This document shows, piece by piece, positions 15,963-23,665 of a stretch of DNA of 64,000 bases. Where the stretch lies: contig NZ_JBGCCJ010000001.1 of assembly GCF_041262565.1 (NCBI RefSeq), positions 2,356,001 through 2,420,000 of the forward strand, written 5' to 3'. The position numbers and the translations under genes are program-made. The stretch's first letter is position 1, and each line of letters begins with the position of its first letter. Source of the DNA: Leifsonia sp. EB41 (lineage in GTDB: Bacteria > Actinomycetota > Actinomycetes > Actinomycetales > Microbacteriaceae). The notes below the pieces were generated by a model. The model did no database searches, was not told the DNA's origin, and saw nothing but the letters and a program-made list of their open reading frames with translations.

Positions 15963-16861
15963 TGCTGTATTCCTCCCTTCCCGCGCATGAGAAGCGCGCG
16001 GCGTTCCGGGCGCGGCTGGCGTCCGGCGAGCTCGTCAGGATGCCCGGCGCCTTCAACCCGCTGAGCGCGCGCCTCATCGAGCGCAAGGGCTTCGAGGGCG
16101 TCTACATCTCCGGCGCCGTGCTGTCCGCCGACCTCGGCCTCCCGGACATCGGGCTCACCACCCTTACCGAGGTGGCCGGCCGCGCGGCCCAGATCGCGCG
16201 GATGACCGACCTCCCGACGCTCGTCGACGCCGACACCGGCTTCGGCGAACCGATGAACGTCGCCCGCACGGTGCAGACGCTCGAGGACGCCGGAGTCGCC
16301 GGCCTCCACATCGAGGACCAGGTGAACCCGAAGCGCTGCGGTCACCTCGACGGCAAGCAGGTCGTGGACGAGGACACCGCGCTCAAGCGCATCCGCGCCG
16401 CCGCCGACGCCCGCCGCGACCCGAACCTACTGATCATGGCGCGCACCGACATCCGCGCCGTGGAGGGGCTGGAGGCCGCGATCGACCGGGCGAAGGCTCT
16501 GGTCGACGCTGGCGCCGACGCGATCTTCCCCGAGGCCATGGCCGACCTCGCCGAGTTCGCGGCAGTCCGCGCCGCGGTGGACGTGCCGATCCTGGCCAAC
16601 ATGACCGAGTTCGGCAAGAGCGACCTGTTCACGGTCGACCAGCTCCGCGACATCGGCGTGAACATCGTCATCTGGCCGGTCTCTCTGCTCCGCCTGGCGA
16701 TGGGAGCCGCCGAGCGCGGCCTCGACCAGCTCCTGGCGGAGGGCACCCTGGAGCCGATGCTCGGATCGATGCAGCATCGCGCTGAGCTGTACGACCTGAT
16801 TGACTACGAGGGCTACAACGCGTTCGACACTTCGGTGTTCAATTTCGAAGTGCGCCGCTGA
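15962..16861 (+). CDS. prpB: Methylisocitrate lyase
   Basis: The 299-residue PEP mutase-fold enzyme has GAFNPLSARLIERKGFEGVYISGAV (split here over the substrate site), VDADTGFGEP for metal binding, and the catalytic loop KRCGHLDGKQ that distinguishes isocitrate and methylisocitrate lyases. IMARTDIRAVEG follows. It cleaves 2-methylisocitrate to pyruvate and succinate. ATG 15962 overlaps the prpD stop by one base pair step (ATGA). It lies 58 nt before prpC, and the three genes form one operon. Confidence 0.95.
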   Translation: MLYSSLPAHEKRAAFRARLASGELVRMPGAFNPLSARLIERKGFEGVYISGAVLSADLGLPDIGLTTLTEVAGRAAQIARMTDLPTLVDADTGFGEPMNVARTVQTLEDAGVAGLHIEDQVNPKRCGHLDGKQVVDEDTALKRIRAAADARRDPNLLIMARTDIRAVEGLEAAIDRAKALVDAGADAIFPEAMADLAEFAAVRAAVDVPILANMTEFGKSDLFTVDQLRDIGVNIVIWPVSLLRLAMGAAERGLDQLLAEGTLEPMLGSMQHRAELYDLIDYEGYNAFDTSVFNFEVRR

Positions 16862-16919
16862 GCGCTGCTCACAGCCGCATCAGCACGAGTCACGACCACA
16901 GCAGCGAAGGAGCAGCACA

Positions 16920-18044
16920 ATGACCGACCCCGAGATCCACAAGGGCCTCGCCGGCGTCGTGGTGGACACCACGAACATCTCGTCCGTGAACCCGCAGACC
17001 AACTCGCTGCTGTACCGCGGCTACCCGGTGCAGGAGCTGGCCGCGAACTGCTCGTTCGAGGAGGTCGCCTGGCTGCTGTGGAACGGCGAGCTGCCGACGC
17101 CGGACGAGCTGGCCGGGTTCGTGAACCTGGAGCGCAGCCTCCGCCGCATGGACGACCGGACCCGCCGGGTGCTGGACGACATCCCGGCGTCCGCGCACCC
17201 GATGGACGCCCTGCGCACCGCGGTCAGCCAGCTCGGCGGCATGGACCCCACGCTGGAGCAGGAGAACGGCATCCTCGACCCGGAGCTCAACCACAGCCGC
17301 GCCGTCTACCTCTTCGCCCAGCTCCCGACGATCGTCGCGTACATCCAGCGCCGCCGTCGCGGGCTCGACCCGGTGGAGTCGCGCGACGACCTCGACTACG
17401 CGGAGAACTTCCTCTGGCTGACGTTCGGCGAGGTGCCGGACGACGTGGTCGTGAACGCCTTCCGCGTCTCGCTCGTGCTCTACGCGGAGCACTCGTTCAA
17501 CGCCTCGACGTTCACCGCGCGCGTCATCGCGTCCACCCTGTCGGATGTCTACTCGGCCGTCACCGGCGCCATCGGCGCACTGAAAGGCCCGCTGCACGGC
17601 GGCGCGAACGAGGCCGTCATGCACACCTTCGACGAGATCGGCAGCGCCGAGCGGGCCGAGGCGTGGCTGGACGACGCCCTCGCCGAGAAGCGCAAGATCA
17701 TGGGCTTCGGCCACCGCGTCTACAAGAACGGCGACTCCCGCGTCCCGACCATGCGCGCCTCCCTGGAGACGCTGGTCGAGCACTACGACCGCCAGGACAT
17801 GCTCGACCTCTACGACGCGCTCGAGAAGGCGATGGGCGACCGCAAGAACATCAAGCCGAACCTGGACTACCCGTCCGGCCCGGCCTACAACCTGATGGGC
17901 TTCGACACCGAGACCTTCACCCCGCTGTTCGCCGCGGCCCGCGTCACCGGCTGGACCGCCCACATCTTCGAGCAGTACGCCGCCAACTCCCTCATCCGCC
18001 CGCTCTCCCTGTACACCGGCCCCACCGAGCGCCACCTCCCCTAA
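16920..18044 (+). CDS. prpC: 2-methylcitrate synthase / citrate synthase family
   Basis: The 374-residue enzyme is a type II-like citrate synthase of the length usual for PrpC. It has GLAGVVVDTTNISSVN, LLYRGYPVQELA, LKGPLHGGANEAVM with the catalytic His, GFGHRVYKNGDSR with the second His, and the Asp-containing LDYPSGPAYNLMGF. Placed after prpD and prpB it most likely condenses propionyl-CoA with oxaloacetate to 2-methylcitrate; some activity with acetyl-CoA is common in this family. AAGGAG lies about 12 nt before the ATG. The operon ends at a 12-bp hairpin with a T-run. Confidence 0.93.
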   Translation: MTDPEIHKGLAGVVVDTTNISSVNPQTNSLLYRGYPVQELAANCSFEEVAWLLWNGELPTPDELAGFVNLERSLRRMDDRTRRVLDDIPASAHPMDALRTAVSQLGGMDPTLEQENGILDPELNHSRAVYLFAQLPTIVAYIQRRRRGLDPVESRDDLDYAENFLWLTFGEVPDDVVVNAFRVSLVLYAEHSFNASTFTARVIASTLSDVYSAVTGAIGALKGPLHGGANEAVMHTFDEIGSAERAEAWLDDALAEKRKIMGFGHRVYKNGDSRVPTMRASLETLVEHYDRQDMLDLYDALEKAMGDRKNIKPNLDYPSGPAYNLMGFDTETFTPLFAAARVTGWTAHIFEQYAANSLIRPLSLYTGPTERHLP

Positions 18045-18066
18045 CCCCAACTCTGTCTTCCGCAAG

Positions 18067-18120
18067 CAACGGAGGAGACCCGCCCCACCATGGGCCGGAT
18101 CTCCTCCGTTGACTGCTTTT
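18067..18120 (+). terminator. Hairpin with the repeated AACGGAGGAGA core, after prpC
   Basis: CAACGGAGGAGA (18067-18078) pairs perfectly with TCTCCTCCGTTG (18100-18111) around a 21-nt loop that can itself pair, and TTTT follows at 18117-18120. This is a plausible intrinsic terminator of prpC. The right side GGCCGGATCTCCTCCGTTG (18093-18111) recurs exactly at 61266-61284. Confidence 0.65.
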
Positions 18121-18138
18121 CCGGGGTCAGCGCGCCTC

Positions 18139-18149
18139 GATCTCCTCCG
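18139..18149 (-). repeat. Half-copy of the GATCTCCTCCG repeat at the thiolase 3' end
   Basis: GATCTCCTCCG on the plus strand lies just past the thiolase stop codon (minus strand). It matches the right arm of the elements at 18100-18111 and 61271-61283 but has no obvious paired left arm of its own. On the minus strand it could pair with or decay from the neighbouring element. Confidence 0.4.
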
Positions 18150-18152
18150 CTG

Positions 18153-19359
18153 TCAACGCCACAGCAGCAGCGCATCCCCCTGGCCGCCGCCACCGCACAG
18201 CGCCACCGCCGCCCGTCCGGACCCCCGCCTGGCCAGCTCATGCGCCGCATGCCCCGCCAGCCGTGCCCCCGACGCTCCAATGGGATGCCCCAACGCGATC
18301 GCCCCGCCGTGGATGTTGACCTTCTCCGCATCGAGGTCCAGGTCGGCCGTCGACTGCAGGGCCACCGCCGCGAACGCCTCGTTGATCTCCACCAGGTCGA
18401 GGTCGTCCACACTCCACCCGGCCCGCTTCAGCGCTGCGTTGATGGCGTTCGACGGCTGGGAGTGCAGGGAGTTGTCCGGCCCCGCGACCTGCCCGCTGGC
18501 CCCGACGACGGCGAGCCACTCCAGCCCGAGCCGCTCGGCGTTCTCCCGCGAGGTGAGGATCAGCGCCGCCGCGCCGTCGCTCAGCGGCGACGAGTTGCCC
18601 GCGGTGAGCGTCCCGCCCTCCGCGAAGCTCGGCCGCAGCTTGGCCAGCACGTCCACCGTCGAGTCCGGACGCACGCCCTCATCCACCGCCACGACGATCG
18701 GGTCGCCCTTGCGCTGCGGGATGCTGACCGGTGCGATCTCGTCCGCGAAGACCCCGGAGGCCGCCGCCGCGCCCGCGCGCTGGTGGGACGACGCAGCGAA
18801 CGCGTCCTGCGCCTCTCGCGTGAGGCCGAGCTTCTCCGTGTAGCTCTCGGTCGAGGCGCCCATCGAGATCTTGTCGAACGCGTCGGTCAGCCCGTCGTAG
18901 GCGGCTGTGTCGAGCGCTTCGAGCGAGCCGTAGGTCCAGCCCTTCCGCGAGCCGGGGAGGATGTGCGGGGCGTTCGTCATGGACTCCTGACCGCCTGCCG
19001 CGACCCACGGTCGCCTCGCCGGCGCGGATGAGTCGAGCGGCGTCGATCACGGCCGCCAGTCCGGACAGGCACACCTTGTTGATGGTCGTCGCCGGCACGT
19101 CCCAGCCGATCCCGGCGGCGATGGCCGTCTGCCTGGCCGGGTTCTGGCCCGCGCCGGCCTGGAGAACCTGCCCGAAGATCACGGTGTCGATGTCGGACGC
19201 CTGGAGCCCGGACTGCTCGATCGCCTTCCGAAGCGCGACCGTGCCGAGCTGCACGGCGGTCTGGCTCGCGAGCACGCCGGTCACCTTGCCGAGCGGGGTG
19301 CGCGCGGCGGACAGGATGACGACATCGTTCGGGCGGGGTTCGGGGATGCTGCTGGTCAT
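18153..19359 (-). pseudogene. Acetyl-CoA acetyltransferase (thiolase), frameshifted
   Basis: Two minus-strand frames join to one thiolase. The first (ATG 19359, AAGGAG 11 nt upstream) gives VVILSAARTPLGKVTG and the acyl-accepting Cys in INKVCLSGLAAV (about residue 97), then degenerates after LIRAGEATVG. The second resumes as QESMTNAPHILPGSRKG and carries VEINEAFAAVALQS, the GHPIG histidine motif and CGGGGQGDALL with the second catalytic Cys. One extra base in the CCC at 19004-19006 explains the break: the span is 1207 nt, one more than a multiple of three, and removing one base gives a normal 401-residue enzyme. It would catalyse acetoacetyl-CoA formation or cleavage. All catalytic residues are intact, so recent mutation or sequencing error is likely. 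Confidence 0.85.
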
Positions 19360-19477
19360 TGCGGGGCGACTCCTTCGTCGGCTGATTCTCTCCACCCATT
19401 GTCATCCACAGGTGGAGGCCGCTGGTCAGTTCTCCACAGATTGAGACGATCGGCCACGAACGACCCCGTCCGGTTCC

Positions 19478-19483
19478 TAGCGT
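19478..19483 (+). promoter_or_regulatory. -10 element of radC
   Basis: TAGCGT, then GGACGC, then ATG 19490: a 6-nt gap with no Shine-Dalgarno site. Confidence 0.5.
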
Positions 19484-19489
19484 GGACGC

Positions 19490-20242
19490 ATGTCCGAGTC
19501 GGAAGAAGCAGAGGAGTCCCTTGCCCATGTACCGAATCACGACCGTCCACGGGAGCGGATGCGCCGGCTCGGCGTCGGTTCGCTCACCGACGACGAAGTC
19601 CTCGCTCTCGTCCTCGGCTCCGGCCAGGTGGGGCGGAGCGTCCTGTCCCTGGCGCGCGCCATCCTGGGCCGCTGCGGCGGGTTCCCCGGGCTCGCGACGA
19701 TGGACTTCGCCCGGCTGGAGACCCTGCCGGGCGTCGGCCCCGCGACCGCCGGCCGGCTCGTCGCCATCATCGAGATCTGGCGCAGGGCCGGGCGGTCATC
19801 CGCCTGGACGCGGCTGGTCGATCACGACGCCATCGCGGAGGTGGTCCGACCCGAGCTGCTGCACCGCGACAGCGAGCGGTTCGTTGTGGTCGTCGCCGAT
19901 CGCGCCGCCCGGCCCCTGGAGCTCGTGCTCGTGCGCGACGGCGGCGTCGACGAGCGGTCCATCCAGCCGGCCGACATCCTCCAAGCCGTGCTCACTCGCG
20001 GCGGGCGCTCGTTCGCCGTCGCGCACAATCATCCGGCGGGATCGCTCGACCCGTCCGTGGCCGACACCGTCCTCACCCGCAGGCTCGACCAGGCGGCGGC
20101 CACCATCGGGCTCCGCTTCCTCGGCCACATCCTGGTGGCCGGCGAACAGTGGACCGCGCTCTCGGCTACGGGGTCAGTCGCGTCGGTCCGCGGAAGAGAT
20201 AGGTCGTCTCGCGCAGGTTGGCGAGGTGCAGCATCAGCATGA
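19490..20242 (+). CDS. radC: RadC-family JAB-domain protein
   Basis: The 250-residue protein has an N-terminal helix-hairpin-helix region (RRLGVGSLTDDEVLALVLGSG, then LETLPGVGPATAGRL) and a C-terminal JAB/MPN domain with the metal motif AHNHPAGSLDPSVAD. RadC proteins were once linked to DNA repair; their biochemical role is still unsettled. The last 77 nt overlap the 3' end of the convergent AspRS gene; the normal family C-terminus falls at about GHILVAGEQWTALSA, so the final 30 residues look like a read-through tail. Confidence 0.85.
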   Translation: MSESEEAEESLAHVPNHDRPRERMRRLGVGSLTDDEVLALVLGSGQVGRSVLSLARAILGRCGGFPGLATMDFARLETLPGVGPATAGRLVAIIEIWRRAGRSSAWTRLVDHDAIAEVVRPELLHRDSERFVVVVADRAARPLELVLVRDGGVDERSIQPADILQAVLTRGGRSFAVAHNHPAGSLDPSVADTVLTRRLDQAAATIGLRFLGHILVAGEQWTALSATGSVASVRGRDRSSRAGWRGAASA

Positions 20243-21494
20243 GCACGCGCGCCAGCCCCATCCCGAATCCGCCGTGCGGCGGGATGCCGTAGCGGAACGT
20301 CGCGAGCACGTCCTCCAGCTCCTCCACCGAGAGGCCCTTGTCCACGGCCTGCTCCTCGAGGACCTCGACGCGGTGCTCGCGCTGGGCGCCCGTGGAGATC
20401 TCGACCCCGTTGAAGATCAGGTCGTAGCTCTTGGTGATCGACGGGTCCTCGGCGTGGCGCATGTGGTAGTACGGCCGGATGCTCGAGGCGTAGTCCGTCA
20501 GGAACACGAACTCGTGTCCGTAGGTCTCCTTCACATAGGCGGAGATGCGGCGCTCGCCCTCGGGGTCCATGTCGTCGTCCGCGCGCGGGACCTCGTAGCC
20601 CTGCTCGGCCACGATGCGCTTGGCCTCGGCCAGGGGGATGCGCGGGAACGGGGTCGTCGGAACGGTGACCTCGACGCCGAACAGCGCCTCGATCTCCGCG
20701 CCGTGCTTCTCCTTGACCGCCGTGAAACCGGTGACCAGCAGGTCCTCGTGCACCTTCATGACGTCCTCGTGGCTGTCGATCCAGCTCAGCTCGGTGTCGA
20801 CGCTCGTGAACTCGGTCGCGTGCCGGCTGGTGAAGCTGGGGTCGGCACGGAACGCCGGGCCGATCTCGAACACGCGGCCGAAGCCGGCGGCCTGCGCCAT
20901 CTGCTTGAAGATCTGCGGGCTCTGGGCGAGGTAGGCGGTCGTCTCGAAATAGGGCAGCTCGAAGAGCTCCGCGCGCGACTCGGACGCCGACGCCATGAGC
21001 TTCGGGGTGTGGATCTCGATGAAGCCGTTGTCCACCCAGTACTGGCGCATCGCGTGCTCGAGCGTGGTCTGCACGCGGAAGATGAGGTTGTGCTTCGGCT
21101 CGCGGAGGTCGAGGAACCGCCAGTCCATGCGCTTGTCGATGCCGCTGTCTGCGGCGATCGGCGTCTCGGGGATGGCGGCCGTCTCGACTTCGAGGGTGTT
21201 CAGCTTGATCTCGATGCCGCCGAGCTTGACCCGCTCGTCGTGCTTGAGCTCGCCGGTGGCACGCACGAACGACCCCTGCGACAGACCGGAGATGGTCGTC
21301 GCGGGCTCGTCGGCCACCACGGCGCCGTCCTCGTCGACCGTGCGCGGATTGACGAGCTGAACAGCGCCCGACTCGTCGCGCAGCACGACGAACTGCACCT
21401 TCTTCTGGTCGCGGACGGTTTCGACCCATCCGGCGACACTCACGGGGCCGTCGGGCAGAGCGGCGAGGTCTTTGATCAAAACGCGTGCGGTCAC
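20166..21494 (-). CDS. aspS: Aspartyl-tRNA synthetase, archaeal/non-discriminating type
   Basis: This 442-residue class IIb synthetase is shorter than the roughly 590-residue bacterial AspRS and lacks the GAD insertion, so it belongs to the archaeal type. It has an OB-fold anticodon domain (VSVAGWVETVRDQKKVQFVVLRD), motif 2 region FEIGPAFRADPSFTSRHATEF, the flipping loop region and motif 3 GFGMGLARVLMLMLHLANLR, ending in RLTP. Such enzymes may charge both tRNA-Asp and tRNA-Asn, with GatCAB completing Asn-tRNA. GTG 21494 is preferred to TTG 21503: TAGGCT lies 8 nt upstream. Its 3' end overlaps radC. Confidence 0.9.
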   Translation of the reverse strand: MTARVLIKDLAALPDGPVSVAGWVETVRDQKKVQFVVLRDESGAVQLVNPRTVDEDGAVVADEPATTISGLSQGSFVRATGELKHDERVKLGGIEIKLNTLEVETAAIPETPIAADSGIDKRMDWRFLDLREPKHNLIFRVQTTLEHAMRQYWVDNGFIEIHTPKLMASASESRAELFELPYFETTAYLAQSPQIFKQMAQAAGFGRVFEIGPAFRADPSFTSRHATEFTSVDTELSWIDSHEDVMKVHEDLLVTGFTAVKEKHGAEIEALFGVEVTVPTTPFPRIPLAEAKRIVAEQGYEVPRADDDMDPEGERRISAYVKETYGHEFVFLTDYASSIRPYYHMRHAEDPSITKSYDLIFNGVEISTGAQREHRVEVLEEQAVDKGLSVEELEDVLATFRYGIPPHGGFGMGLARVLMLMLHLANLRETTYLFRGPTRLTP

Positions 21495-21588
21495 GATCGA
21501 CAAGCCTACCGCTCGCCATTACCGCCCGAGAGGGGAGGCCGGCTGCCCAGCACTCCCACGCTCAGTGAATTCAAGGCAAGGCGCTCCG

Positions 21589-21594
21589 TAGACT
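21589..21594 (+). promoter_or_regulatory. -10 element of the tlpA/ccs operon
   Basis: TAGACT, then GGTGCG, then GTG 21601, a 6-nt gap. It drives the phosphatase gene and, through GTGA overlaps, the cytochrome c maturation genes. Confidence 0.5.
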
Positions 21595-21600
21595 GGTGCG

Positions 21601-22308
21601 GTGGTAGCAAGCCAGGTACATCTCGTCCGTCACGGAGAGGTGTTCAATCCCGACGGCATCCTGTACGGCAGGCTGGCGGGCTTCGGGCTGTCCAAGCTCG
21701 GCCATCGGATGGCGCAGGCCGCCGCCGACGATCTGGCCGCCCGCTCCCGCCCGGTGTCCCTGCTGCGCATGTCACCGCTTCAGCGCACCCGCGAGTCGAT
21801 GGCGCCGATCGCGGCGGTCTTCGGCCTGGAGCCCGAGGTGGACGAGCGCATCATCGAGCCCACCAACCACTTCGAGGGCACCAACATGCGCCGTGCCCTG
21901 AAGAACCCGGCCAACTGGCCGTTCATCGTCTACCCGCCCCGGCCGAGCTGGGGCGAGGCCTACACCAGCATCGAGAAGCGGATGCGGGAGGCCGTCGACG
22001 ACGCGTTCGACTCCGTCGAGTCCGGCGACGTCGTCCTGGTCAGCCACCAGCTCCCGATCTGGGTCATGCACCTCTCGGCAGCGGGCGAGCGGTTCCCGCA
22101 CGACCCGCGCAAGCGGCGCTGCGCGCTCTCCAGCATCACAACCTTCGAGCGGACCACCGAGCCGGCCCCGGCACCCCAGCCGCGCCCCGGCGAGGCGCAG
22201 GTCCCGGCCGACCCGGATGCCCCGCCCGTCGTCCGGGTGGTGGAGGTCGGCTACGTCGAGCCTGCCGCCAGCCTGAGCAACGCCGCGACCGATGTGGGGG
22301 CCGTGTGA
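21601..22308 (+). CDS. Histidine phosphatase family protein (phosphoglycerate mutase-like)
   Basis: The protein of 235 residues begins VASQVHLVRHGEV with the catalytic RHG motif at about residues 10-12, and the second His lies in VVLVSHQLPIWVMH. Surrounding motifs (SPLQRTRESMAPIA) are those of the branch-1 histidine phosphatases. Substrate is unknown; it is not a glycolytic mutase by length or context. It leads a run of genes for cytochrome c maturation, its stop overlapping the next start (GTGA). The C-terminal 40 residues are Pro/Ala-rich and probably disordered. Confidence 0.85.
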   Translation: MVASQVHLVRHGEVFNPDGILYGRLAGFGLSKLGHRMAQAAADDLAARSRPVSLLRMSPLQRTRESMAPIAAVFGLEPEVDERIIEPTNHFEGTNMRRALKNPANWPFIVYPPRPSWGEAYTSIEKRMREAVDDAFDSVESGDVVLVSHQLPIWVMHLSAAGERFPHDPRKRRCALSSITTFERTTEPAPAPQPRPGEAQVPADPDAPPVVRVVEVGYVEPAASLSNAATDVGAV

Positions 22309-22925
22309 CCTCCGTCCGACTCCCCGCGCGCCGCCGCCTAGCGCTCCTCCTTCCCGCGGCCGCCGCGGCCACGGCGCTCCTCCTCTCCGGGTGCACGTCC
22401 AACGACGCCCTCGCCAACCAGTACCGCTCCGGCAACGGCCAGAACTACATCGCAGGCGACGGCAGCGTGAGCGAGTACGCGGCGGCGAACCGCGGCGCCC
22501 CGGTCGCCTTCTCCGGCAAGCTCGCCGACGGCACCTCGGTGTCCTCGAAGGACTACGCAGGCAAGGTCCTCGTCGTGAACTTCTGGTACGCGGGCTGCCC
22601 GCCGTGCCGGGTGGAGGCGCCCGACCTCGAGTCGCTGTCGCAGAAGTACGCGTCGCAGGGCGTCAGCTTCCTCGGCGTCAACCTCTACGACTCCGCGAGC
22701 ACCGCGGCCAGCTTCGAGCAGGACAAGGGAGTGACCTACCCCTCCGTCCTCGACCGCGACACCGGGTCCGTCCTGCTCGCCTTCAGCAAGACCGTCCCAC
22801 CCAAGGCCACACCGACCACGATCGTGATCGACAAGCAGGGCCGCGTGGCCGCCCGTATCCTCGGCGCCATCCCGGACAAGAGCATCCTCGACTCGCTCAT
22901 CTCCGACGCCGTGGCCGGGAAGTGA
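22305..22925 (+). CDS. TlpA/ResA-like thiol-disulfide oxidoreductase lipoprotein
   Basis: The 206-residue protein has a lipoprotein signal (Arg-rich start, hydrophobic stretch, lipobox LLSGC with Cys 30) and an extracytoplasmic thioredoxin fold: VVNFWYAGCPPCRVEAPDL with the redox pair Cys 98 and Cys 101, GVNLYDSASTAASFEQDKG, and the cis-proline region ATPTTIVIDKQG. Such proteins reduce the heme-binding CXXCH cysteines of apocytochrome c, receiving electrons from CcdA, which is encoded next. GTG 22305 overlaps the upstream stop, and its own stop overlaps ccdA, both as GTGA. Confidence 0.9.
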   Translation: MTSVRLPARRRLALLLPAAAAATALLLSGCTSNDALANQYRSGNGQNYIAGDGSVSEYAAANRGAPVAFSGKLADGTSVSSKDYAGKVLVVNFWYAGCPPCRVEAPDLESLSQKYASQGVSFLGVNLYDSASTAASFEQDKGVTYPSVLDRDTGSVLLAFSKTVPPKATPTTIVIDKQGRVAARILGAIPDKSILDSLISDAVAGK

Positions 22926-23665
22926 CCGTGAACGTCGGTCAGATCGTCTTCAGCGGCCAGCTCCTGCTCGCACTTCCCATCGCGCTCCTCGCGGGACTGG
23001 TCTCGTTCGCCTCCCCGTGCGTGCTCCCGCTCGTGCCCGGCTATCTCGCCTACGTCGGCGGGATGAGCGATCCGGGCGGCAAACGCGACCGCAGCCGGGT
23101 CCTGACCGGGGTCGCCCTGTTCGTCCTCGGCTTCGCCGTCGTCTTCATCGCCTACGGAGCCGCTTTCGGCGCGCTCGGCCTGTGGCTAGTCCGCTGGCAG
23201 GAGGTGGTCATCCGGGTGCTCGGCGTGCTCGTCATCCTGATGGGCCTCGTCTTCATCGGCCAGTTCTCGTTCCTGCAACGCACCATCAAGCCGACCTGGC
23301 GTCCGGCGACCGGCCTGATCGGGGCGCCGCTGCTCGGCGTCGTGTTCGGGCTGGGCTGGACGCCGTGCATCGGCCCGACCCTCGCGGCGATCAGCGCTCT
23401 GAGCGTCGGCAGCGGATCCCCGTGGCGCGGAGCCCTGCTCGGGCTCTTCTATTGCATCGGCCTCGGCATCCCGTTCCTGTTGGTCGCACTGGGCTTCGAC
23501 TGGGTCGCCGGCTCCGTGGCCTTCCTCAAGCGGCACATCCGGGTCATCAACATCATCGGCGGTGCGCTGCTCGTCGTCATCGGAGTCATGATGGCGACCG
23601 GTCTCTGGACCGCCATGATGTCGCAGTTCCTGGGGGTGATCTCCGGCTTTGTCCCGGCCATCTGA
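22922..23665 (+). CDS. ccdA: Cytochrome c biogenesis protein CcdA
   Basis: This is a 247-residue, six-helix membrane protein of the DsbD/CcdA family. It has the first-helix motif FASPCVLPLVPGYLAYVGG and the second WTPCIGPTLAAI, each contributing one redox Cys, as in CcdA. It carries electrons from cytoplasmic thioredoxin to the TlpA/ResA lipoprotein. GTG 22922 overlaps the previous stop; an in-frame GTG at 22928 is the alternative. The 3' end overlaps resB by 17 nt. Confidence 0.93.
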   Translation: MTVNVGQIVFSGQLLLALPIALLAGLVSFASPCVLPLVPGYLAYVGGMSDPGGKRDRSRVLTGVALFVLGFAVVFIAYGAAFGALGLWLVRWQEVVIRVLGVLVILMGLVFIGQFSFLQRTIKPTWRPATGLIGAPLLGVVFGLGWTPCIGPTLAAISALSVGSGSPWRGALLGLFYCIGLGIPFLLVALGFDWVAGSVAFLKRHIRVINIIGGALLVVIGVMMATGLWTAMMSQFLGVISGFVPAI

